A DNA stretch of 64,000 bases, taken from contig JAHDWN010000017.1 in assembly GCA_023382675.1 (NCBI GenBank), positions 32,017 to 96,016 of the forward strand. The letters are read 5' to 3'. Below, one piece after another: positions 25,800-33,730 of this stretch (the stretch's first letter is position 1; each line of letters starts with the position of its first letter). The notes below the pieces were generated by a model. The model was not told the DNA's origin and ran no database searches. It saw only the letters and a program-made list of their open reading frames with translations. This stretch comes from Anaerolineae bacterium (GTDB lineage: Bacteria; Chloroflexota; Anaerolineae; Aggregatilineales; Phototrophicaceae). The position numbers and the translations under genes were made by a program.

Positions 25800-25817
25800 T
25801 TTCTGTTTCCTTCCGGC

Positions 25818-26177
25818 TCAATCGAAGAGCGTGACATTCACGGTCGTACATTTGGGACATGGGCAGCCATCGAGCGCATGATGTTCATCGGCGAGCGGCC
25901 CGCGCAGCAAATCGAGCAGCGCTATGACCTGCGAATCAGCAATCCAGTAGTAGACCTGCAAGCCGTCGCGGCGGCTTTCGACCAGCCCAGCCTCGCGCAG
26001 TGCCATCAACTGCTGCGACACGTAGGCCTGGCGCTTGCCGAGCGCTGCCTCGATGTGACAGACACATAACTCGCCGCCACGCAGCAGATCGACGATCTGC
26101 AAGCGCGCCGGGTGCGCCAGCGCTTTGAATTTGTCCGCGAGTGATAAATATTGTGAGTTCAAGGGTGCAGCCCACAT
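25818..26177 (-). CDS. arsR: ArsR family metalloregulatory repressor
   Basis: A 119-aa winged-helix repressor. The core is LADKFKALAHPARLQIVDLLRGGELCVCHIEAALGKRQAYVSQQLMALREAGLVESRRDGLQVYYWI. The ELCVCH motif in the helix before recognition gives the As(III)-sensing cysteines; a further CPCPKC near the C-terminus could add ligands. The ATG at 26177 lies inside the operator, so either the transcript is nearly leaderless or translation starts at the TTG around 26162. It heads the leftward arsenic operon. Confidence 0.92.
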   Translation of the reverse strand: MWAAPLNSQYLSLADKFKALAHPARLQIVDLLRGGELCVCHIEAALGKRQAYVSQQLMALREAGLVESRRDGLQVYYWIADSQVIALLDLLRGPLADEHHALDGCPCPKCTTVNVTLFD

Positions 26178-26193
26178 TCAAAATACTGAATAT
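26174..26193. promoter_or_regulatory. ArsR box overlapping the arsR start
   Basis: ACATTC-N8-GAATAT, the same pattern and spacing as the 25443-25464 site. It overlaps the annotated arsR ATG, consistent with autorepression. Confidence 0.7.
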
Positions 26194-26279
26194 AGATTAG
26201 CACCGCGCCTGTTCCACCGTGAGTGCCGCGCATCACCCCACGGCTATGACATTGCTCACCCGCTGCTGACAGCAAATCA

Positions 26280-26377
26280 GCGCATGAGCCGATTGGCGAA
26301 TTAGCGGATTGCGAATTGGCCGGCCGCTTTCCAACAGCCGCCCATCTCCGGCTAAAAGCGAATGGCTGAAGGCCAAT
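26280..26377. repeat. Heptamer-type repeats in the arsR-SH3 gene gap
   Basis: The 335-base gap holds two patches: 26285-26320 with alternating gcgaat/gcggat words (7-8 base period) and 26350-26377 with four GGCTA-type heptamers (ggctaaa, agcgaat, ggctgaa, ggccaat). Otherwise nothing is recognised in the gap. Confidence 0.5.
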
Positions 26378-26512
26378 ACCCAACCGCGAACCGCCCCAGT
26401 AGGCTGAGCATCTACTGCCGCATGTTGGATTCTGGTTTATTATAGACAGTGTGAATGTCATGGATGCGCTTTACGGCCAGGCGCTCACGGCCGAGCACAC
26501 AGGAGAACATGC

Positions 26513-28633
26513 ATGAGCACATACCCACCACCTGTACCCAAACCGTCGAACGCTGGAACGCCGAAAACGGCCATCGTTGTGCCGCGCGGCTCATATGTCA
26601 ACCTGCGCAACGGGCCGGGCACGAATTACCAGGACATCGGCGACATCAATCGCAGTACGCTGGTCGCCTACTACCCGGCGACGCGCCGCTCGGATGGCTG
26701 GATCTGGATCGAGCAGTACGGCGTCGGCGGCTGGATCTTCACCGGCGTGGTCGAACTGCAAGATGTGCCCACGCCTGGGCCGGTGACGCCCGACCGCGCG
26801 ACACCCTTCGACAACCGGATCGGCGTCTGGCACTGGAAAGGCGATTCGGTTGCGGAAAACACCATCGACGATCTCGCCCGCAATCTGAAAGCCGCCGCCC
26901 CCGGCGTCAATCAGGTCTGGGTCAAGACCAGCGACATCACGGCCAGTTCCGGCGCGCAGTGGCAGGGCTTCTGGGATACCAAGCGCAACCTCGCCATCGA
27001 CGGCCCCGCCGCTATCGACCGCTGGGTGACAGGGCTGGCGCGCCACGGGCTGGAGTTTGTCGCCTGGGCCATCCCGCGCGGCATGAACATTGCCGCCGAA
27101 GCCGACCTGATCATTCAGGCGTGCCAGCGCCCTGGCGTCAAAGCCATGGTGCTCGACGTGGAACCCTACGAGGGCTTCTGGGTCGGCGGCGCGGAAGCCG
27201 TGCGTCCGTTGATGACGCGCATCCGCCGCGCGCTGCCCGGCGCATTCCACATCGGCATCTGTGTCGATCCGCGCCGCCAGTGGTTCTCGAAGATTCATCC
27301 ACAGGAGTGGTTCCCGTTCGTCAACAGCGTCCACCCGATGGTCTACTGGGCGACTTTCCGCCGCACCGCTGAGGATTCGCTGGCGGAGACCTACGAGGTC
27401 TGGGGCAACTATGGCCGCCCGATTGTGCCGATCTTGCAGGGCGACGCCGACGCCGGCGATATCACCGTCGCCGGGACGCTGGCGGCCAACCGCCACGGCG
27501 CGCGTGGCCTGAGCTTCTGGCGGCTGGGCGTGATGAACTCGGCGCAGCTTCGGTCAGCCTCGAATGCGCTCGGCAGCCGCCCCGACGTCAACCCGTCGGT
27601 ACCAACGATTGAATACGGCGAAACGCAGATCGTCCGCCCGACCGACAGCGGCTTCAGCAGCTTCTCGTACACGGGTAGAAACGAACTTCAGAGCTTCGAC
27701 GGCACCTGGGGCTGGAGGGTCTATTTCAAGACCACCGAGATAACCGCCAGCAAGGCGGCCGCGCGCTGGTCGCCGCAGATCAAACAGTCCGGCAAATACG
27801 CCATCGAAGCGTTCGTCCCGGCGCGCCATGCCTCGACCCAGAACGCGCGCTACAAGATCCACGGCGTCAAAAACACCAGCACCGAGATCCTCGTCACGGT
27901 CGATCAGTCGCAGCAGAAGAACACCTGGGTTTCGCTCGGCGTCTTCGATTTCGAGAAAGACGCCATCAATGCGGGCGTCGTCTTCCTCAACGATCTGACC
28001 GGCGAGCGCGATCTGACCATCGCCTTCGACGCTGTTCGCTGGCGGCAGGTGCTCGACACGCCCATCGGCGGTGGCAACGGCAGCGTGCCCGCCTTCGCTG
28101 GGGATGGCTACGACTCCCCTATCGGCACCGAGGCCGAGCGGCGAGCATCGAAGGTCTGGCCGGGTAGCTGGCTCGACGCCAGCCCGTTCGGGCGGCTCTA
28201 CTTCGTCGGCACGCCGAGCGAAGCCTATCACACCGGCGCGGATCTCAACCTGCCGCAGGATGCCGACCGGGGCAAGCCGGTCTATGCCACGGCCAGCGGC
28301 GAGGTCATCTTCGCCAGCCGCCTGCCGACCTGGGGCAACGTCATCGTCATCCGCCACGATCCACTGGTGACGAACGGCAAGGTCATGTACAGCCGTTCCG
28401 CCCACGTTGACCGCATGTTCGTCTCGGTCGGCGACCGCATTGAGCGTGGCCAGGAGATCGCGACGGTCGGCAATGCCTTCGGGCGCTGGGCCTATCACCT
28501 GCACTTCGATCTCAGCCCGACGACGATCCTGGAGTCCAACCCCGGCCACTGGCCCGGCAAGGATCGCGACGCGACCTTCCTCCACTACGTCGATCCGAAG
28601 GACTTTATCGTCGCGAACCGGCCACGATCCTAG
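26513..28633 (+). CDS. Four-domain SH3b / TIM-barrel / golvesin-like / M23 peptidase protein
   Basis: A 706-aa protein; RBS AGGAGAA. Domains in order: bacterial SH3 (about 20-82, GSYVNLRNGPGTNYQDIGDI...GWIFTGVVEL); a glycosidase-like barrel (about 100-345, GVWHWKGDS...VKAMVLDVEPYEGFW...GLSFWRLG); a beta-sandwich similar to golvesin C-terminal domains (about 375-520, WRVYFKTTEITASKAAARWSPQIKQSGKYAIEAFVP); and an M23-like metallopeptidase (about 535-700) with YHTGADLN and HLHFDL supplying zinc ligands. No signal peptide is visible, unusual for a wall-active enzyme. It may act on peptidoglycan after lysis or by non-classical export. Confidence 0.82.
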   Translation: MSTYPPPVPKPSNAGTPKTAIVVPRGSYVNLRNGPGTNYQDIGDINRSTLVAYYPATRRSDGWIWIEQYGVGGWIFTGVVELQDVPTPGPVTPDRATPFDNRIGVWHWKGDSVAENTIDDLARNLKAAAPGVNQVWVKTSDITASSGAQWQGFWDTKRNLAIDGPAAIDRWVTGLARHGLEFVAWAIPRGMNIAAEADLIIQACQRPGVKAMVLDVEPYEGFWVGGAEAVRPLMTRIRRALPGAFHIGICVDPRRQWFSKIHPQEWFPFVNSVHPMVYWATFRRTAEDSLAETYEVWGNYGRPIVPILQGDADAGDITVAGTLAANRHGARGLSFWRLGVMNSAQLRSASNALGSRPDVNPSVPTIEYGETQIVRPTDSGFSSFSYTGRNELQSFDGTWGWRVYFKTTEITASKAAARWSPQIKQSGKYAIEAFVPARHASTQNARYKIHGVKNTSTEILVTVDQSQQKNTWVSLGVFDFEKDAINAGVVFLNDLTGERDLTIAFDAVRWRQVLDTPIGGGNGSVPAFAGDGYDSPIGTEAERRASKVWPGSWLDASPFGRLYFVGTPSEAYHTGADLNLPQDADRGKPVYATASGEVIFASRLPTWGNVIVIRHDPLVTNGKVMYSRSAHVDRMFVSVGDRIERGQEIATVGNAFGRWAYHLHFDLSPTTILESNPGHWPGKDRDATFLHYVDPKDFIVANRPRS

Positions 28634-28638
28634 CGCGT

Positions 28639-28680
28639 GGCTATCGGCGTTCGGCTGCCGGCTTATGGCTGGCAGCCGGC
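28639..28680. repeat. Heptamer-period repeat (GGCTA type)
   Basis: Six 7-base units directly after the M23 gene: ggctatc, ggcgttc, ggctgcc, ggcttat, ggctggc, agccggc. Same family as 3371-3398 and 54875-54916. Confidence 0.65.
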
Positions 28681-28693
28681 GCTGGTCTGGGGG

Positions 28694-29092
28694 ATGAGTC
28701 GAGAGAGCAGCATTAATCCATTCCAGGCAATCATAATGGACGAAAGCGAGCAGAACCCAAGATCGCGCTACACAAATCTCCCCAATGAACTTCCAGAATA
28801 TCAAACCATCCCCGATTACCTGGAAAGCACCTTCAATATGCTGTTGTGTGCTTTCCCGAACGAAGTAACCGACGAACAATATTGGGCACTCCTGACTATC
28901 CTAAACGAGACAATGTCGCAGCGAACGCTCGCACACGTTGTATCGATTCTTACTCAAAAACATTGGTTTCTGGTCTTCAACGATGTGGCAGGTGTAGGCG
29001 TTGATCCACCACCCGCTCCGGACGTGATAAAACGGGTGGAGAATCGACTGCGCGCGTGCGGCTATGACGAGTGGCCCAAGCATGTGGAATGA
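28694..29092 (+). CDS. Hypothetical protein, possibly DUF3349-like
   Basis: A 132-aa soluble protein from ATG 28694; ATG 28736 is an alternative. It shows a helical pattern (IPDYLESTFNMLLCAFPNEVTDEQYWALLTILNETMSQRTLAHVVSILT) and ends VIKRVENRLRACGYDEWP. The Y-LL-L-...-VA-L layout and terminal RV-x3-L-x2-GW-like motif are reminiscent of DUF3349 proteins, which are small and of unknown function, but the match is weak by eye. Base composition is less GC-rich than its neighbours. It ends before a convergent SH3 gene. Confidence 0.5.
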   Translation: MSRESSINPFQAIIMDESEQNPRSRYTNLPNELPEYQTIPDYLESTFNMLLCAFPNEVTDEQYWALLTILNETMSQRTLAHVVSILTQKHWFLVFNDVAGVGVDPPPAPDVIKRVENRLRACGYDEWPKHVE

Positions 29093-29206
29093 TGGTGATC
29101 AGAAAGCTCGACGTCAGTGATTAGCACGCGCTTTCGCCGATGTCAGCGTCCTTAATTTGCTGCCCTGGCCAATAGCCGACCGCCGCTAGTGCCCCAGCCC
29201 AGCAGC

Positions 29207-30844
29207 CTACTCGACCCGGATCTGGCACACAGCATGAGACCAGGAGTCCCCGGCTTCGAAGGGTTCCTGTGCCCAGTCCGGATTGATCTGAATCGTCGGC
29301 GTGTATAGCATTTCGACGTTGTGGATACCGGGTGTAGCGACCCACGATGTAGTCCAGACAATGCCACTGCCCGAAGCCATGCCGACACCTTCGTATATGA
29401 CGTCACCATCCACAAAGAGTGTGGCGACAATCGCGCCGACGGGGATTGCACTCGATTGGTAGGAATCAGCGATTGGGATGGTGTCGCCGACGTGCGCATA
29501 GATGACGCGTTCGCTCGTACAGGTCAGGTCGGACGAATAGCCCTGCGTCGAGGGCTGGCGCGGTCGAGCGTCGACAGACACCACGGTATCGCAGTTACCG
29601 CTGGCTGCCACAATGTCTGCGCGAACCCAGCGCCGCGCCGCGACCCGCCACCAGACAAACCCATCGCTCCCAAGCGTCCGGCCATCGACACGATAAGGCG
29701 TGTCATCGGCGAGGATTCCATTGGCAAAGTAGGCGGTGTCGGGGCCTTCACGGAAGTTGGCAACCGGCACCGTCGCCGTGATCCGGCACGCGACGATCTG
29801 GTTAATCTGGCGCGGTACCAGGGGATCGATGATGTCGATTGGGCGCGGCAGCAGCGCGAGCGGCAGCGCCTGCAACTCTTCAAGCGTGTAGGGAGTCGGG
29901 TTTGCGGGCGCGGCGCTGACCAGGAGATCGTCGGCGACGGGCACGACGGTCATCGCACCTGCCGGAATCGTGGTCGACGTTTGCAGGGCGCGCACCGTGC
30001 CCGTGCCTTCCAGCAGGTTGACGAACAACGCATTGCCCGCGTCTGCCTGCAAAAACGCCGTACCGCTCAAGCGAAGCTCTACGCCGTTGATCTGCAATTC
30101 GACGCTGTCCACACTGTCCGGCGTTTGCACCAGCAGGCCGCTGTTCGGCGCGTCTGGGCAGGCGGCATCGTGTACCCCCGTGCGCATAACGACAGCCTGC
30201 ATCGGCGCATAATTCGCCATCTCAGCATCGACCACGGCGAGCGTGAGCACATCCGCCTCCGTTTGAAGCAGGTACGCAGCCAGCCAGCCGTCATCACCGT
30301 CATCCAATTGGATGTGCAGCCAGTCGCCCGCCGCATTGCGCCCATTGACGGTCACAGCCGTGCCCGGATCGAGAATGCGAACAATCTCCCCTTGCGTCGA
30401 GGGAGCGCTGCGCACGTTGATCGGGTTGGGCGCGGCAATCGCCGCTTCGACTTGAACTGCCGTGCCGACATTCTCGACCTCGGCATCGCCGAAGAGCACG
30501 AGCGTGACCTGCCGATCCGCTGGCAGGTTGGCCTGTACATTCATCAGCGTCAGCCCCCAGGTCTCATCAGTCAGATTGAGCGGGCTGAGCTGGAGCGTCT
30601 GAACGGCTGAGGTGCTGACCACGTCGCCGGGCTGCGCGAAGTTGAAATCGCTCCCGTCCGCCTGCGGCACAGCGGTCAGCGCCCCGTGCCCATAGCAGAG
30701 TTGGTTGCGCCCGGTGGCAGCACAGGCTGCATCTGCGACCTCTAGAGCGGCGCGCACCAACGCCGGGCAGTCATTCTGAGCCACAGCGGGTAGACCGAGG
30801 CTAAGGAGCATCAGGATCGAAATCAGGCTGGCAACACGCATCAT
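29207..30844 (-). CDS. Secreted protein with two bacterial SH3 domains
   Basis: A 545-aa exported protein; ATG 30844 precedes a signal peptide ending AVAQND near residue 22. The N-terminal region has Cys-containing NQLCYGHGALTAV and PGDVVS, shared with the 46450-47922 protein. An SH3b domain lies at about 138-190 (INVRSAPSTQGEIVRILDPGTAVTVNGRN...WLAAYLL), a FecR-like middle section with QADAGNALFVNLLEGTG follows, and a second SH3b lies at about 362-415 (ANFREGPDTAYFANGILADDTPYRV). The end is an immunoglobulin-like strand set. Likely cell-surface, function unknown. Confidence 0.8.
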   Translation of the reverse strand: MMRVASLISILMLLSLGLPAVAQNDCPALVRAALEVADAACAATGRNQLCYGHGALTAVPQADGSDFNFAQPGDVVSTSAVQTLQLSPLNLTDETWGLTLMNVQANLPADRQVTLVLFGDAEVENVGTAVQVEAAIAAPNPINVRSAPSTQGEIVRILDPGTAVTVNGRNAAGDWLHIQLDDGDDGWLAAYLLQTEADVLTLAVVDAEMANYAPMQAVVMRTGVHDAACPDAPNSGLLVQTPDSVDSVELQINGVELRLSGTAFLQADAGNALFVNLLEGTGTVRALQTSTTIPAGAMTVVPVADDLLVSAAPANPTPYTLEELQALPLALLPRPIDIIDPLVPRQINQIVACRITATVPVANFREGPDTAYFANGILADDTPYRVDGRTLGSDGFVWWRVAARRWVRADIVAASGNCDTVVSVDARPRQPSTQGYSSDLTCTSERVIYAHVGDTIPIADSYQSSAIPVGAIVATLFVDGDVIYEGVGMASGSGIVWTTSWVATPGIHNVEMLYTPTIQINPDWAQEPFEAGDSWSHAVCQIRVE

Positions 30845-30970
30845 CGAACACCTCGCGCATAGATCCGGCTTCCGAGCGCCGGGGATGTCCGCCAATATCT
30901 GCAAGAAGTCATCCGTTCAAGTGTCTTCAACAGAAGCATAACACCAGGTGAGCCGCTGCGATCCCTTCAT

Positions 30971-31080
30971 TGTCATGGGCCATATATGACAGACATCGCT
31001 TGAATTATTGGCACACGAATTTCCTGCGCTGGCGTCCGGTGCGCTGTCGAATGCCTGCTATAGATGAGATCGGGCACATC
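30971..31080 (+). repeat. Diverged intergenic repeat, copy R1
   Basis: Shares long stretches with 31950-32088: tcatgNgccaNNNatgacag, then acatcNcttgaattatt, acacgaatt/aaacgaatt, and gcNatccgg-like and gctata-a-cggg segments. Same orientation. It lies in the 496-base gap before 31341; the rest of that gap shows only a promoter (31271-31310). Confidence 0.6.
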
Positions 31081-31270
31081 TCCGGCTGTCAACAATCCTG
31101 CACAGTTCAAACCGTAATTCCGTACCGTTCGTTGTTCCCCACCTAGCAGAGGCTAGTCGGCTCGCTCCCAGGCGAGTTCCAACCCGCCCATGTGAATTCA
31201 CTTGCGATCGTGGCACCTAATGCTGCATCGTTCGCTCACGTATTCGGCGCTCCGTAGGTTGTCAGGACTG

Positions 31271-31310
31271 TTGACATATCGTATGCATTTGTAATACTGT
31301 ATGTCATACG
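31271..31310 (+). promoter_or_regulatory. Probable promoter and operator of the 31341 gene
   Basis: TTGACA (31271-31276) with TACTGT (31295-31300) 18 bases later, or TAATAC at 31292. An inverted repeat CGTATG-N19-CATACG (31280-31310) spans the -10. RBS GGGGGGAGAG follows before ATG 31341. Confidence 0.5.
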
Positions 31311-31340
31311 CATCTCAATCTCTGGGGGGAGAGTCTTACG

Positions 31341-31661
31341 ATGAAGATGGATGGCAACTATCATATAGTCTTAAAGCCGGGCATAAACGAAACAGATTTC
31401 GTTGCACATGTACATAGGCAATTCTCGACCATGAGTTTTGCCACGCGCATAACAAGAGCGATAGACAGTCGCTTACTGAGATCCGAGATGAGCGGTTTTA
31501 GTCCCCACTATACATTGCAGGTTAGCGTCGATTTAGTTACGGATACACCTTATCGCTTCGACGAGCGTGTTCCAGAGATCATTGGCCTGGTCGAGGCTTT
31601 TGGTGTGGTGACTGGCGTGGAAATATATACGGTCATCGAATCCAGCCCGACATCTGCATAG
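31341..31661 (+). CDS. Small hypothetical protein, AT-richer than neighbours
   Basis: A 106-aa protein with a strong RBS (GGGGGGAGAG) and its own promoter with a dyad. The second half shows a beta-alpha-beta pattern (HYTLQVSVDLVTDTPYRFDERVPEIIGLVEAFGVVTGVEIYTVIES). Codon use and base composition are less GC-rich than the surroundings, and it lies between two copies of a diverged intergenic repeat, so it may be an acquired gene. No family recognised. Confidence 0.55.
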   Translation: MKMDGNYHIVLKPGINETDFVAHVHRQFSTMSFATRITRAIDSRLLRSEMSGFSPHYTLQVSVDLVTDTPYRFDERVPEIIGLVEAFGVVTGVEIYTVIESSPTSA

Positions 31662-31772
31662 AGGTGAAGCACGCTTGGGGGCAGCGATGGAGAGCTTTCG
31701 ATACACTCCACCAGGTACTGCTCCACATGCGAACGTCTGTGAATGCAGGTTCCGGTGGTTATTGATAGAACA

Positions 31773-31796
31773 GGGGGAGAGACCGCCCTCTCCCCC
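31773..31796. repeat. Perfect hairpin in the 31662-32107 gap
   Basis: GGGGGAGAG-accgcc-CTCTCCCCC, a 9-bp stem about 110 bases after the 31341 gene. It could end that transcript, but has no U-run. Apart from this and repeat R2, the 446-base gap shows nothing. Confidence 0.55.
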
Positions 31797-31949
31797 AAGA
31801 AAACTCAGCGAGTCTGTTGTCGAATCTTCCGCAGGTCACAGATGCTGTGTATGTCATGATCGCCCGGCACAGCTACAGTCAGCCGAGCCGATAGCCCGCA
31901 GCAACCAAGGTTGTCCCATTTCCAATCCGACTGCATAAATGCGTCGGTC

Positions 31950-32088
31950 ACTGTCATGTGCCACTCATGACAGACATCACTTGAATTATTTTTAGATTTG
32001 TCTAAACTATAATTATTGACAAACGAATTCTCGGCGAAAGCATCCGGCGGGCAAACGATACGAGGCCATGCTATAAGGTCGGGCGCAA
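31950..32088 (+). repeat. Diverged intergenic repeat, copy R2 with extra stem
   Basis: Second copy of the 30971-31080 repeat. It carries about 30 additional AT-rich bases including TTTAGA-tttg-TCTAAA. It ends just before the ICMT-like gene, so it may contain its promoter. Confidence 0.6.
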
Positions 32089-32107
32089 TCGTGTCGGGAG
32101 GTGAGCG

Positions 32108-32665
32108 ATGGAATGGTTGCCTGAACTTCGGCTCGGTTGGCTCAACGGCTGGCTGATGCTCGCCGTCTTCTATCTGGTTTTCGCCCTGTTGATGATCGTG
32201 TTTCCGCGCGACGTGGTCAAAAAGCTGTATGACCGGTCCGGCTGGACGCGCCAACAGCGTTGGCTGTCGATTGTGCGGATACCGGTCGCGCTCGCATTTT
32301 TCATCCTGGCGATCTTCACGCCGCTCAAGATCGGCCAGCCTGTCTTTATCGTCGGCCTGGCGATCTTCTGCGCCGGCTACCTCGGGATGCTCGTCGCCCT
32401 CTTCAACTACCGCAACACGCCGGTCGATCAACCGGTCACGCAGGGGCTGTATCGCCTGTCGCGCAATCCACAGTGGCTGTCGCTGGCGACGATGTTCGCG
32501 GGCACAGCCATCGCCATGGGATCGTGGCTGGCGCTGCTGCTCCTCGCGGTTGTCGCAGTGGTGTATCACTCTCGGATTCTTAGCGAGGAAAAATCCTGTC
32601 TTGAGCGTTACGGCGACTCCTACCGTGCCTATCTCAAGCGCATCCCGCGCTATCTGATCGTCTAG
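32108..32665 (+). CDS. Isoprenylcysteine carboxyl methyltransferase-like (PEMT/ICMT) membrane protein
   Basis: A 185-aa membrane enzyme with about four to five helices. The C-terminal family signature is complete: QGLYRLSRNPQWLSL, a hydrophobic hairpin, then SEEKSCLERYGDSYRAYLKRIPRYL. Members methylate lipids or small isoprenoid/phenolic molecules with SAM at the membrane; the actual substrate is not evident. RBS GGGAGGTGAGCG. The hydrolase gene follows 28 bases later and probably shares the transcript. Confidence 0.85.
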   Translation: MEWLPELRLGWLNGWLMLAVFYLVFALLMIVFPRDVVKKLYDRSGWTRQQRWLSIVRIPVALAFFILAIFTPLKIGQPVFIVGLAIFCAGYLGMLVALFNYRNTPVDQPVTQGLYRLSRNPQWLSLATMFAGTAIAMGSWLALLLLAVVAVVYHSRILSEEKSCLERYGDSYRAYLKRIPRYLIV

Positions 32666-32693
32666 CAGGCGCGCGCCTGGCAAAGGATGTGCC

Positions 32694-33572
32694 ATGACCG
32701 CAAATTTCGCCGCCCCCAAGATCGCCCGCTTGTACGCGGACGTCCCCGCCGAGATGGTGCAAAAACTTCAGGCGTTTCGCGCTAAGTATCCGCAGCAGCA
32801 GTTGCGCGTCGGTGGCACAGACTGGCGCTACATCGACACGCGCACAGGCGACCCGGTCGTGCTGGCGCTCTCCGGCGCGACCTGCATCGCCGAGATCAGT
32901 TGGAACACCATCGACCGCCTGGCGCAGCACTACCGCGTCATCGCGCCCGACTACCCTGCCATCGACAGCAACGCCGAACTCTCCGACGGCCTGGCCGCCA
33001 TCCTCGATCACGAGGGCATCCGGCAGGCACACGTGCTCGGCGGCTCGGCGGGCGGCCTGGCGGCGCAGGCGTTTGTGCGCCGCTGCCCAGACCGGTCGGC
33101 CAGTCTGATCCTGTCTCACGTGCCCCCGCTGAGTCGTGAGTCCGGCAAGCGCATCGCCAGAACGGTCGGCTGGCTCCGGCTGCTGCCACAATCGATTCTG
33201 CGGTTGGTCTTCAAGCGCAGCCTGAGCGGGCTGCAGCCGCAGGCGGAGACACCGGAGATCGCGCTCTTCAAGGCGCACTTCCAGGAGATTGCCAACACCC
33301 GCGTGACCAAGGCGCAGATCATCAGCCTGATGAAACGCACAATCGAGCTGACGCAAACTGACCTCACGCCGCACGATCTTGACGGCTGGCCGGGGCGTGT
33401 ACTGCTGCTGCTGTCCGAGGATGATCCGGCGACGCCGGAACCGGCGCGCCGGGCGATGATGGCGCTGTATCCGCAGGCCGAGATGCGCCTGTTCACCGGC
33501 GGCGGGCACGCCGCGTCGATCCTCAAGCAGGACGAGTATCTCGCCGCGATTGAGCAGTTCATCGAGCGGTAG
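32694..33572 (+). CDS. Alpha/beta hydrolase fold protein
   Basis: A 292-aa cytoplasmic protein. Strand and nucleophile elbow VLGGSAGGLAAQAFV give Ser within G-S-A-G-G; the acid is probably Asp in LLLSEDDPATPEPAR, and the catalytic His is in TGGGHAASILKQDEYL. An N-terminal extension IARLYADVPAEMVQKLQAFRAKYPQQQLRVGGTDWRYIDTRTGDPVVLAL precedes the fold. It has the general esterase/epoxide-hydrolase-like layout, with no substrate assignment. Co-oriented with the ICMT-like gene. Confidence 0.85.
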   Translation: MTANFAAPKIARLYADVPAEMVQKLQAFRAKYPQQQLRVGGTDWRYIDTRTGDPVVLALSGATCIAEISWNTIDRLAQHYRVIAPDYPAIDSNAELSDGLAAILDHEGIRQAHVLGGSAGGLAAQAFVRRCPDRSASLILSHVPPLSRESGKRIARTVGWLRLLPQSILRLVFKRSLSGLQPQAETPEIALFKAHFQEIANTRVTKAQIISLMKRTIELTQTDLTPHDLDGWPGRVLLLLSEDDPATPEPARRAMMALYPQAEMRLFTGGGHAASILKQDEYLAAIEQFIER

Positions 33573-33730
33573 CTATTTGCTTCCGGCAGCATGCACGCTT
33601 CATATGGAGGCGTTGGCATTTTCGCGCTCCCAACCCACCGATCACCAACCGGCAGGCGCTGTTCAACGCAGGAATCGAGTAGACTCGTAGTATGCTCACA
33701 GCAGTGATGGGTGTGATTGGAGAAACGCGC

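Noticed and set aside
31805-32719. 304-aa frame antisense to the ICMT-like gene
   Set aside because: Shadow frame; the plus strand has a complete family signature.
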